Positions 36,601 through 48,600 of a DNA stretch of 64,000 nt are shown here, piece after piece. The notes below the pieces were generated by a model. That model was not told where the DNA came from. It ran no database searches and was given only the letters and a program-made list of their open reading frames with translations. Position 1 is the first letter of the stretch. Every line of letters starts with the position of its first letter. The stretch covers positions 1,118,001-1,182,000 of the forward strand of contig JAJGOT010000049.1 in NCBI GenBank assembly GCA_022457155.1. Direction: 5' to 3'. The stretch is from Cladopsammia gracilis. Lineage: Eukaryota; Cnidaria; Anthozoa; Scleractinia; Dendrophylliidae. A program made the position numbers and the translations under genes.

Positions 36601-39600
36601 GACGTCATGAAGTTGGCGCCAAAAAAATTAACTTAGTATTATGGGATATCTGATGACAATTTCTGAAAGTACTCGCCACAAGCATGTCAAAACTGAAAAA
36701 ATCTTGTAAATATGTTGATCCGATCAAAAGATATGACGCTCCAAAATTTGAATTTCCCGCCCATTTTCTGCTGGGGTCAAAGGTCATTTAGAATCAAATC
36801 GACTGAAAAACTAGCGCTTCAAATAACTTCAACAGTTTTGAATCTAGGAAGCTGAAATTTTACAACAATATAGAAGTTATCATTCGCAAAATTCCTATGT
36901 TTTTTATTTTTCAAAGTTCGGTATTTTGGCGGGAAAATGACGTCACAAAGATGGTGCCAAAATTTTAAATTAGTATTATGGGATATCCGATGACAGTTTC
37001 TGAAAGTATACGCCACAATAATTTCAAAAGTGAAAAAAATTCATAAATATGTTGTTGCGATCCAAAGATATGACATTTCAAAGTTGGAATTTAAGCCATT
37101 TTGTTACGACGGAATATATGCATCTTTTGTAGCCTTCTGTGCCCACCGGTTAACTACGGTAGTATTTCCTTTACAGCTGCCAAATGCAGAGGCCAGTCAC
37201 CTTCTCTTTCTTCTCGCACATACAACATCATAACTAAAACAGGCTTGATAAAGCAGTTGACCCACAGCTTAGAGATTCTGCTTGCACTTACAACTTGCTC
37301 AAGTCGCGCTATCAGCTCCTCCATGGTAGTGACATCGTTGCCATCATTGATGATTCCTCTAAGTAGCTCTTCTACAACTAACCTCATCGCTCTGACATTC
37401 AGTGGGAATTTCTTACCAGACAACATTTTGTTTACTCCTGCAAATGTTGACTCCATAACCTCTGCGAGTCCAGATCCTTCCATAAGAGTGCCAACTGCAT
37501 CAACAAAGCTCATCATCATGTGCATTCCTCCAAGACGTATAATGACATCCTCAAACTCATTTGGGTAAGCCCACTTCACTTCCACAGCAACTTTGTAGAG
37601 TTGTTGATCACTAGTAAAAATCGCATTCTTCTGGCCTCTTTCCTTGGTTAGCCGCTTTGCCTCGTGGAGTGCTGTCATCATGGTATCTGGGTCGGATGGT
37701 GTCATGTCGATCAGAGGTAGATACACCGCCTTCGTCTTTGACTGCATTGATACTCCATGATCTCTAGTTACCTTGGTGTTATAGCCATTGTATTCTGGGC
37801 ATGTTTCAGATTGTTGATAACGTCATTTAAAAACGATACATCCAGTTGTCTGGCTCTTCGTTCAAAATGATAGAGCTTCAAAGGACCTTAAGTGGAAGAA
37901 CGCTCTTTAATGAATCTTTCTGTGGCATCGGTACTTTCTTTGGACCCTGCTAGCGGTGCACCGGTATATCAAAGTCTATAACTTGAGACATTTCAGGCTT
38001 ACTTATCCTGGCGATGGTATTGTCGTCGTTGGCGTTACTGGCTAATTTCATTCGCAGGCTGGGTCATAAGCATGGCAAGTGAGTGTGTCGGCGTCTTTCC
38101 ATTTTGAGAGGAGATATCAGCGTCAAAGTTATCAGCCACAGCTTGGATGAGCCTCATACTCCCGTCCTCAATCCCACTCATCTTGGTGTCCTTTGTCGCT
38201 GCAAGAGCTGCAGACGTCTTAAAGCGTAGTATCTCGTCATATGAACAGGTGACCCTGAACTGGTACAGTTTGTTCAAGAGGGACTTTGAGTCCCTCATCA
38301 AATTTCCGAGTGCTATTTGCAGATGTGTGGGCTTGTTAGATAAAACACTGGTGACGATGTTGCCAATGAGAAGTGCGGGAAGAGTGTTATCCAAGTTGTC
38401 TGTTATTGCTTCTAAAAGGTTCATCAGCGTTTGACTGACTGACGTCGCCATATCTTCCTTGGCTATTCTGATATTATACCAAGATTTGTCTGATTTGACC
38501 TGCTTCACTTCATCGCAAATGGCTTTTGCAAGCCTAGTAATTATGACATCGTCTTGCTGGTCGTCTGTGTCACTGGAAAGATGAAGCGCAGATGATGCAC
38601 TATTTCTAAAGACGACCAAACTTGACAATCCAGGTGAGGTGAGGACAACGATATCGCCCATTGATTGATCTTGAATCTTCTTAAGAAAGGACCTTCGCAG
38701 TAACGTTTTCCCTCCAAATAACTGATATTGATGGTACAATTCAATGGAATTCCACAAGCGAGATCTATCTTTCATCATCTCATCAATAACCTGATCAAAT
38801 GCCGGATCTGTATCCTCGGCTTCCCTTGATACAATAAAAAAGTAAGTGTTTTAGGCAAGATATTGTATTTTTTTAGCAGATATACTTACAGTTCTGACAG
38901 AACAGCATGGAGGCCGCCATCTTGAAAAACCGAGGGTTCTTGGGTCCTAGTGTCCATTCCCAAAATTCTTCAAATTCGGTTATTACCGGTTTTGTTTGCG
39001 TTTTTTCATATATTTTTTTTGCACCTCATCATCTATTTTTGTTAATAAAAACACCTATAATCTAAAAATAATATATAAAACCCGGCTTACAATTCACCAC
39101 AGGGTGCCCAATTCTATGCATACAGATGTCTATGCAGGGAAAAATGATTGCTTGATATCTCGAAATGCCCAAAGATTATGGGATGTCATCAATTGGATTA
39201 TAAAAGACAATACCTAAGACTAAAAGAATATGCATTAAAACATTGTATGGACCCATTTGCAAGCTTATGGTAAAAATCAGCATCTGGCTGCCGGACTATT
39301 TAGGTAAAGCGATTATTAGACCTAAGCTAGATTCGCGATTAGGTTAGATCTAGGGATAGGGTTAAGGTTATAGATGTATCATTAAGAAAAGCGCCTTTTA
39401 TATTTAAATTTTTCTTGGGTTTGCCAGATCAACCCAGTGGCCTAGTGGTGAATGAGGGATGTTGGCATGCAGGAGGTTCCGGGTTCGATTCTAGGTAATC
39501 AATTGCACTTTTCTTTTTCTGATAGAAAAAATAATTCGAAAATTGGTGAAAAGTGTTCTAAGTGTTGCTCAAATGGCATCGCTTGTTTACGAAAGGAAAA

Positions 39601-42600
39601 TTGCCTCGTCGACAGTGGTGTTAGTATCTTTGCTTCTGCAATAAAATTAAACGGTTGCTTCACTCCAACGATATTGCAATAAAAAAAAAATACTATTGGG
39701 CATTTTAATCATGATGATGGCGTCATTTACTACAACTACCAGAATTCGTGAGTTGCCTCATGTTAATTATGGATATTGTTACTTAAGCTTCACTGGGACT
39801 ACAAAATGTAAATGAGAAAGAAAAAATAATAATTCTGGTAGTTGCAGTAAAACGACGCCTATCGCCATCGTGAGACCACAGCGCGTCCTACACGCCTGTA
39901 CAGTATTGATGAAATCTCCTGATCAAACGAAGCCGATGGAGAAATGTTTGACTTCTTGGACTGAGTGAAATTTGTGGTCCTCACAGTGTGCTCTCAACTT
40001 AAGCAGTTGAAAAAGCAACCTGAAAAAAATTCAGGCGGGATTCGAACCCATGACCTTGAGATACCAGTGCAATGCTCTATCCGCTGAGCTATCAAGCCAT
40101 GCATGGATAGATGCTCTATTGCGAGTTCATAATATACCCGATGATAGTGAATATATATGAATGTGGACTGGTATCGCAAGGTATCGCACTGGTATCGCAA
40201 AGTCGTGGGTTCGAATCCCATTTTTTCAGGTTGCTTTTTCAACTGCTTAAGTTGAGAGCACACTGCGAGGATCACAAATTTCACTCATGTTTATCCGCAG
40301 CACAAATATATGATTGTCATACATTCACATTCATTTATACACCAAATTGAAGAAACGTTGTCGGGTGAAAAGCATAAACCATGAACGATGCGACCCAAAG
40401 GTTTGCTGGGAAGTTGGAAAAATTAATCTTCGTCTGTCACAAAATACACATTTTATTACCACAGAATGCATAAATCATGCTCTAAAATGACTCAAAAAAA
40501 AAAAGATCAGACAAAGAAAACATCTTGATTATCAAGAAATGGAACATTACTAGCTTGGTAATGCTATCTACCCAGAATCCCATTCGGTCTCATCGTTCAT
40601 GGTTTATGCTTTTCACGGGTCAACGTTTCTTCAATTTGGTGTATATAATGGACTGTTTCAGATGGCCTTTGAGTAAAAGTGAAAAGTAGGAGAGGCGTTG
40701 ACTTTATTTTGAGACAGCCCTTCCTGCTCTACATATGTAAATCATGCTGAGCAAAACCTAGTAAGCATAAGAACAACATGATTTACATATGAATTGCATT
40801 GTCAACATCAACCTCACTTCCACTCAAAGGCCAGGTAACTAAGTAGACATATACCTGATTCAATAAAGGTTGCTTTGGCAATTGGTCATTGGTAATTGGG
40901 CATTGGCATTTGGGCATACGGAACACAATGCAACGCTTTGCTTGAGTGACCGCCAAACAATAGCTTCCCAATGCCCAATTACCAAAGACCAAAGCAACCT
41001 TTATTGAATTAGGTATATGTAAATTGTGCTTTTTAATTTAACTAAAGAAAGACATGATTACACAGTCGAAGCTCTCGTAAGCGGACACCCTAACAATAAA
41101 TACAGTACCGTATTGGAAATACAAAAAAATTCCGCCGTATTAAATGACATTTTTGTTTTATTGCGCCCTATACTGTACAACCCTGCGATATAATGACGAC
41201 GTGGATGACGACGACAAAAGAAACACTGAAATATGGTACTGTAATTACTGTAAAATCATTGTGACGAACGGCGATGTGAAGTTGATTGATAAAAACAAGA
41301 TACAGAGGTTGTAGGATTTTCTTTGGGGTGTCCGCTTACAGGAGCTTAAAAACAAAGAAAAAAAGTCTAAGTCGTAATCTCTGAACGTGTCCGCGGCCGC
41401 TTACGAGAATGTAAAAATACAGAGTTTGTATGGGAGTTAAAACGGGGTTTCAAACAAGGCGGCCGTAAGTAGAGCTGTCCGCTTACGAGAGTGTCCGTTA
41501 AGAGAGCTTCGACTGTATATATATATATTTTTATTTCATTGTTCTTAGATGTACTGCATCATCCATCTATGCACCCTACGAGATGTGCTTACTAAGATGG
41601 ACTTGCTTGTATTGATGACAGCCTGTGTTTGTCATGATCTTGATCATCCAGGATTTAACAATACGTGAGTTGAGGGGTACAAGGCGAACCTTACAAAAAG
41701 CTGACGATCCAAAACGTGTTACAGCAAGATAAAACAGTCTATTGAGTACAGTCAAACCTGTATTATAGGTACAATGTCACGGGGGTTTAATTTGGTGTTA
41801 TTTCAAAAATAAAAATAAAAATAAAACGTTTTGTGTGTGTGTTAATAGAAACCGATGAACAAAGTTCCAAGTTCGTAATAAATTGCAAAAAAATATACCA
41901 AATTAAAACTATCGATGAGTGTCTCTAGCCATAAACGGACTGGGTGTGAATGAATTGCAACTAACGTTTTTCAAGTTTCCACATTTTTGTTTCAAAAATG
42001 GGTTAGATCAGACCATGATTAGTTCCTTTTTCAAGGATTGCTTGATTTCTTTCTCTTGCTGTTTTAGTCATTATTGTGTAATGCATTGTAACATAAGTTT
42101 AACCAAAAAAGGTCAAACTCCCCGTGACACCACCTCTTTAAGCAGACAATGTGTTGGCAAATTTCCAACATTTTGTTCTCATATTTCCTGTAAAGAATAC
42201 AGGGGTACCGTGTATAAATTAAAAAAAAAAACAATAGAGCATTCCTTCCGAAAGCGTTCATTTAACACAGGTTTGACTGTATTTATTAAACCCCTCTTTA
42301 ACGAGTGCTAATTTTGTAAAGTTGTCATTTATCATGTCTCTTAAGTAACAATCCGTGTAAGAAGTAGGCAATTCTCTATTGTTCCGATGCATTTCGCTTT
42401 CCCCACATAAGAATGTTTAGATTTTCGTTCTGAGAATACGTCAACCTATGGACAACATGGTTTTGAAATAAAATTTACTGAAACTTTATTTTAAAGCGAT
42501 GTTTCTTTTGTGTTACAAGATTTCAGCCAATCGTGAGACTACAAAACAATGGCCAAGAAAGACTTCTAATTTTCCATGTTCTCCACATAGAATTTTTGTT

Positions 42601-45600
42601 CCATTAAAAATCACAATAGTTTTTACTAAAAGGGAATCAATTAGTAAACTAGAGATAAATAAATGCGCAGCCTGATGAATTTATGGTCGATTTTCATGTT
42701 TTAGCCAATGAGGTGGACGGTTTCAACAATAGCACAATTCACACCTTTCTGCATTCCGTGGATTTGGGTTGCCTACTTCTTACACGGATTGTTACTTAAT
42801 CATTAAAGCGTGCCCCGCGGGATTTGTTGACGGCTAAGGTGGCTCCGTTGTTGTTTTGGAAGCACTCGTCTATGACAAACTTTGGGTCATAACTTTTTTG
42901 GCCGTAAGCGATGGCCATAAAACTTAAGAGTTACAACTATTATTTAGCAATGATATGATAGAATTCGATTTAACTGGGAAAAACATTTTAGTGATAATCG
43001 AGCTTAAAGTTTTAAGTTAAGTTTTATAGCCACCACATCAGGGCCGAAAAAGTTATGACCAAAGTTTGTCATAGATGCGTGCGCCCAAAATATCCACAGA
43101 GCCACCTTAAACAGTTTTCATTCATTAATCCTTCACATTTTCTTTCACCCTTAACAGTTGACAGTAAAAATCAACCTCAAACATAGACCTTATTCCACAA
43201 TGTTCCAAAACACAATTCTCAGTGTCCCCTGATGAAGGACTCGTAATCATTCCTCCTTATTTACCCCATGATATTACTTCGATTCATTTCGATCTTCTTA
43301 TAACCGTTATGACTATTTTCGTATTAGCATTGTAATGGTAAATGAAAGGAGGATCAAATTATTCAACCAAGCGCACTGTAATTGCTAATTGCTATCAATT
43401 GAATTGAAACGTCCACAGTTACCAGATTAATGCACAGACAGTGCTTGCTATTCGCTACAATGACATTTCTCCTCTGGAAAACCATCACGCTGCCGTCGCA
43501 TTTGAGATCCTTTCTAAGGTACGTCAGGAAATGATTTTTTTTTATATCTATTCTTGTCTTTAGTAATTCTTAGTACGACTCTAATTAAATATAATGTGGC
43601 AAGTGAAATATAGAGAAAGTCTGTGGACTTCTCAGCACAACCTAAACCACTTGCATTATTTAAAATAAATACGTGTCTTACAATGTACGATTTGTTTTCG
43701 AAAAATCTACGATTTTTCCTCGATTTATAGCCAAAGGCTACAAAAAAAACCTTGGTCCGTAACTCACGGTACGGACGTCGAACTCAGCTAATAAGAGGTA
43801 TTATTACATCTCTCAGTTAGTACGCGCGCTATGATTGGTCAATTTTCCGGTCAGTATTTTACAGTACGCTCGCAAAATTTGAGAGTCCCAGCATCCGCTT
43901 ACAAAAGTTGTTTTATACATTAAAAATCCTCCAGAGGAAACGTTTGGAGCTAAATGGATTAACATGTCAGGTTATAAAAGCTCTCTTCAATGAAATTAGG
44001 CTATAACCCAAGAAAAAAACTGATTAGCCACGAATACAAAAGCATTGACAATTTTCTCGAGTACAAAGCTTACATGCTTATTTTTTTGGTATTTAGCTTT
44101 TAGGCTGTAAGTTGTAAAAACTCGAGTAACTCGGCAAATTCGTTTAACTCTAATGAAAAGCGTAAAGCTGCAAAACTTGAAACGGCTTCCATCGGCAAAC
44201 TGTATCATATAAGCTTAGTTTGATCATGTTCTTGCCTTGTTATAAATTTAAGTTCAGAGTTATCGTTTGTGGCAGTAACTCTAATAAGAACAAACTTGAA
44301 GCTACAGAATTACGCTAAAAGTGTACCTTGATTCCTCAGCGAAATTATTGTCATTGCAGTGGATTCCATGAAAACATTTTTTGCGTATTCGCAGGTACGT
44401 TCTTGTTGCAGCCCACGCTGAAAATTTGTCAGGTGCGATTGAAATTCCAACTCATCCATGCGCAAAGTTCGGCATGAAGCCACTAAAGCACACAAAAAAG
44501 CCAAAACCAACTTGCAGTGTTTGGTGAAAAGATATTTTCAGTGTCCGTTTTGAAGTTTGAGAGTTTCTTTGTTCACAGCTGTTGGCCGAAATGCTGCCAC
44601 ATTTTCCAGTTTGCCAAACACGTTTGTTTTGGCGATTATATCGCGGCGTTTCCATTCTTTTCCTGACTTGTCTTCGCCAGTAACTAAGAATTCTTTTCAA
44701 ACTAAACTACCTTGTGTCAGGTTTCCGTCATCCTACCGAACACATGGGATGATAAATAAACTCGTTTATATAGTTTATATAGCCGAATCGAGGACCGATC
44801 ACACTATTTTTGAAAGCCAAAAAAATTGCTCTTTGCTTTGTAACGTACGTCAGTCAAATGAAGCCGTCCATCTTTTGACTTGAAAGGTTTTCCATTATCT
44901 CCGATTTAGAGATCTTATTTGCCTCGTTTGTCTTGGTCCGTACCGTAAGTTACGGATCCTCGTTTTTTCCCCCTCGATTTATGGCCAGCGCCGAAGCGCG
45001 CGCTTGGCCCATAAATCGAGCGAAAAATAACTGGGTCCGTAACTTACGATACGGACCTCGAACTCGGCTAATAAGAGGTATTAAGAGTCGTGTAATATAA
45101 GAGAGATGAGAGCCTGAGGAAAGACTCTGGCACCCAGGGTATCAAAGAAGTGACAGTAAACAAATTTTAAACATTACGTCATCCAGTTCTCAATGCGTTT
45201 TTTTTTGTCACGCTAAGACCGAACCGGAGAGCTTGCTCGCAGGCTATATATTCAAAAACAACATTTACCGTGCTGCAGCGTTTACCTAAGTCTTGTAAAT
45301 CCATTTGAAGTCCACAACTCGGTTTTAATTTTCTATACTGAGTTTGAAGTCAAAGAATTCATAAGTAAACAGATTTAAAACATTGCATCATCTAGTTCCC
45401 TCTCTTATTTCAAAAAATGCATCTTTGTGCTAAGACATGCTTTTAATTCATCGAAACAAAATTTGGTTTATTGGAACTTTTTCAAATGGCAGCGAAAGTT
45501 CACACATTTAACAACATTTGTCGTGCTGTAGCGTTTTCCTAAGTCTTGAAAAATCCATTTAAATTCCCCCAGATCTCAAAGCCTTATGCACTGGTCAAAG

Positions 45601-48600
45601 GAATTACCAAGAAACGTTTACTACCGATCGAGCGAGCGATCGAGCGATCGAGTGATCGAGTGAAATTTTTACCCAAATGCTACAACTCGTTTCCATGAGT
45701 TAAAAATGGCAGATACCGTGTACGTGGACATTTTTGCGGAAGGAAAAATTTGCGGATTGCCGACTGAATTTGTTTTGCGGGAGGAAATTTTTGCGGATCG
45801 AGACAGCTAAAATTTCTGCTGGGAGGAAATTTTTGCGGATTTCTGGTCAAGTATAAATAAAATTCAAGGAAGTATCGGCATTAAATTGCAAATTTACTTC
45901 CTGACCTGAAGTTTCTATAGTTCCCATAGTTATGGTTGCTGTTCTAACGCCAACATGAACATTAACAACGAGAAAACCTGAGTGAATTATTGTACGTTCT
46001 TGTAAAAACGTGTCAGTCGATTATGATAACAGTCTCTGGTTCTTTTGAGGACGTGTCTGGAGTTGAATCGGGAATACAGGTGGCTGTTGTGCCGGTCGCC
46101 TCGGAGTTATGAGAGCAATATGTTCACTGTTAAAAAGTTCACACCATTAAAACAAGATTTACTATTTTTTCGGCGGGAGTATATTTCTGCGGCGGAAAAT
46201 TTTGCGGGAGTTTTTTTTTTTTTTTTTTTTTTGCGGATCGAAGGAAATCCGCAAAAATTAACTTCCGAAAAATTATACTCCAACACGGTAAGACAATGTT
46301 AGAGTTAAAACTTGAATTAGATGGGGACTTTATGGGGCTTTTGTTTCAGATGTTTCGATATACTGTATATTAATTCTCCTATGTAAGAACCCTATTCAAC
46401 CGAGTGTAAGGCATACCATAATGTGGCTCAATGGCATTTTTATCTCGTTAATGCGCTTGCGCATTAAGCGAGATTTCGAAGTCGAGTACTAATCAAAGGC
46501 TCCTTAGAGCAAACCCGTGAATTTGAAATGCTAGCGTAACGCAATATTGCGGTAAGCTTTATGTTTTCACTCTGTCACGGTTCAATATTTTGTTTAAAAT
46601 TAAACGTAAGGATTTTTGGCAAACGCAAGAAATAAAAATACAGTACATCACTTTCATAATGTTCGGTCCGAAGAAGAAAGAAAAAACAAAAGAAAAAAAA
46701 AAAAGAAAAAAAAAGAACAACCCGAGCGAGATTCGAACCTGGGCCTTTTGGTTGTAAGTCCGCGCTTTACACCACTCGACCACCAAGACCACTGACTTGA
46801 GATGTGATAAATTTTATTACTTGAAGATAGATAACCATCAAAACGCATGTCTCAGTTGAAAATTCCTTTTAGATCGATTTTAACGTTGCATTAAAGACTC
46901 CAAATGCGAAACATCTTTAAGCTTATTGTTGTTTATATTCGTTTACACCAATTTAGTTATTGTTATCGCTGGATTCACGCTGTTCTTGTTACAAAACGCA
47001 TTCGTAACAAAGCATTACGTCACTAAGTTTACAGCTGATGGAAGGAGTGAGCGAGTGAGTGACTCATTTGCATATCTGTCGCCGTTACCGATAACCCGTT
47101 CATTACGCAAGCGCGTATATTCACGGGTTAAAAAGGGACAAAAGTTGTTAACAAAATTTTGTGGACTTTTGTCCGGGGGGGTTTCTTGTTCCTTCTTTAT
47201 AGAAGCTATATTAGGGCATTGAGAATATGGTTGGTTAAAGCGGTTAGGATTTCAAGAAGGGCGTCAGATACTGCCACTAAAATGTTTGGGGAGCACCCCC
47301 GGACCTATTGTTAATTTCCCTAGGGTATTGGGATGTCAGAACTTGTGATGAACTTGTCATATCTCACATTACGTTACCGCAAAGGTATTAGTCCTTCTTA
47401 AATTTCGATATCTCACGTTACCTATCAGTTTCAATCATTTGTCGTAAAGCCATTATAGCTACTTTAAAAGGGTAAAAATAGGTTAAATGCGTTTTCTTGG
47501 GAAACGTAGTTTGAGAATTTCACGGTGTATTTTACTAATGGAGAGGTTATAAGAAAGTTAAATGGGACAGGAAAGTTTGTGTGTTAATATGAGCGGTATG
47601 GCAGAGCAAAATAGCATGAACTTTGCGTTTTTTTCTATTGAGTTGTGGTTACACACACCTTGGGTTTGGGGCCTTCCCAAGGGTTAATGGCTTGGGTTCG
47701 GTTTATCTCAGGTTTCATCTTACCCTTGGGGATGCGGTTATTTGAACTTTGCGTTTGTATGCAATAGTATGGGAAAGACGTCATAGTTTTATTGGTTTAG
47801 CTACCGTGCACAAGGAAATTTTTCGGATTGTCCGACTGAATTTGTTTTGCGGGAGGAAATTTTTGCGCGTCGGGACAGCTAAAATTTCTGCTGGGAGGAA
47901 ATGTTTGCGGATTTCTGGTCAAGTATAAATAAAATCCAAGGCATCGGTATTAAACAATTTTACTTCCTGACCGGAGGTTTGTATAGTTCTCCTAGTTATA
48001 TGGTTGCTGTTCTGGAACCAATATGAACATAAACAACGAGAAAACTAGTGAGTGAATTATTGTACGTTGTTGTAAAAATGTATCAGTATTATGATAACAG
48101 TCTCTGGTTCTTTTGAGGACGTGTGTGGAGTTGAATCGGGAATACAGATGACTGTTGTGCCGGTCGCCTCGGAGTTATGATAGCAATATATTCACTGTTG
48201 AAAAGTTCTTCTTAAGCCGATATACATCATTAAAACAAGTAATTTTTTTCTGCGCGAGTATATTTCTGCGGTGGAAAATTTAATACAAAATAAAGTAATA
48301 CTGCATAATAATGCAACAACGGACAACCTTGCCTGTATCTCGGATCAGAAAAAGGTTTTGAAAAATACTGCAGTCAGGAATCCCGCATGTTTGATTACTT
48401 TAGTACAAATTTTATAATTTGAGAAATTGGGGCGCTAAGTTTCATGATGTCACTTTCCGGGAAACTTGATAAAGAGTGTACAGCTATCATGCTGGAGATT
48501 CAAATATTTCAAACCGGATGAAATCATGCTATACTTCTGACCCCGAGGGGGGGGGGGGTACTCCCTATAATGGGCTATACGGGGATGCTCCGCCTGAAAG

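Larger units (their letters stand above)
34268..38823 (-). pseudogene. decayed FEN/XPG-like nuclease plus CXC-type ORF of a repeat family
   Basis: Minus-strand blocks in order: 38823-38035 ([20 protein letters not shown]), about 37980-37154 ([13 protein letters not shown]), 36440-36132 ([24 protein letters not shown]), 36156-35905, 35908-35660, 35696-35382 ([21 protein letters not shown]), 35394-35017 ([21 protein letters not shown]) and 35020-34268 ([19 protein letters not shown]). Frame changes separate most blocks, stops lie near 37750-38030, and a 704-bp element splits it. The acidic EEAD and DDTG motifs followed by GCD...GIGKG resemble the XPG-I and helix-turn-helix regions of FEN/Asteroid nucleases (inference). 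The Gly of DDTG stands where I would expect a second Asp. The C-terminus [20 protein letters not shown] and following CxxxCxC resemble a Tesmin/TSO1 CXC repeat. Antisense within PDE9A intron 10. Confidence 0.6.

Noticed and set aside
46723..46790. Functional tRNA gene
   Set aside because: A and B boxes are good but acceptor and T stems do not pair; other SINE-like copies exist.
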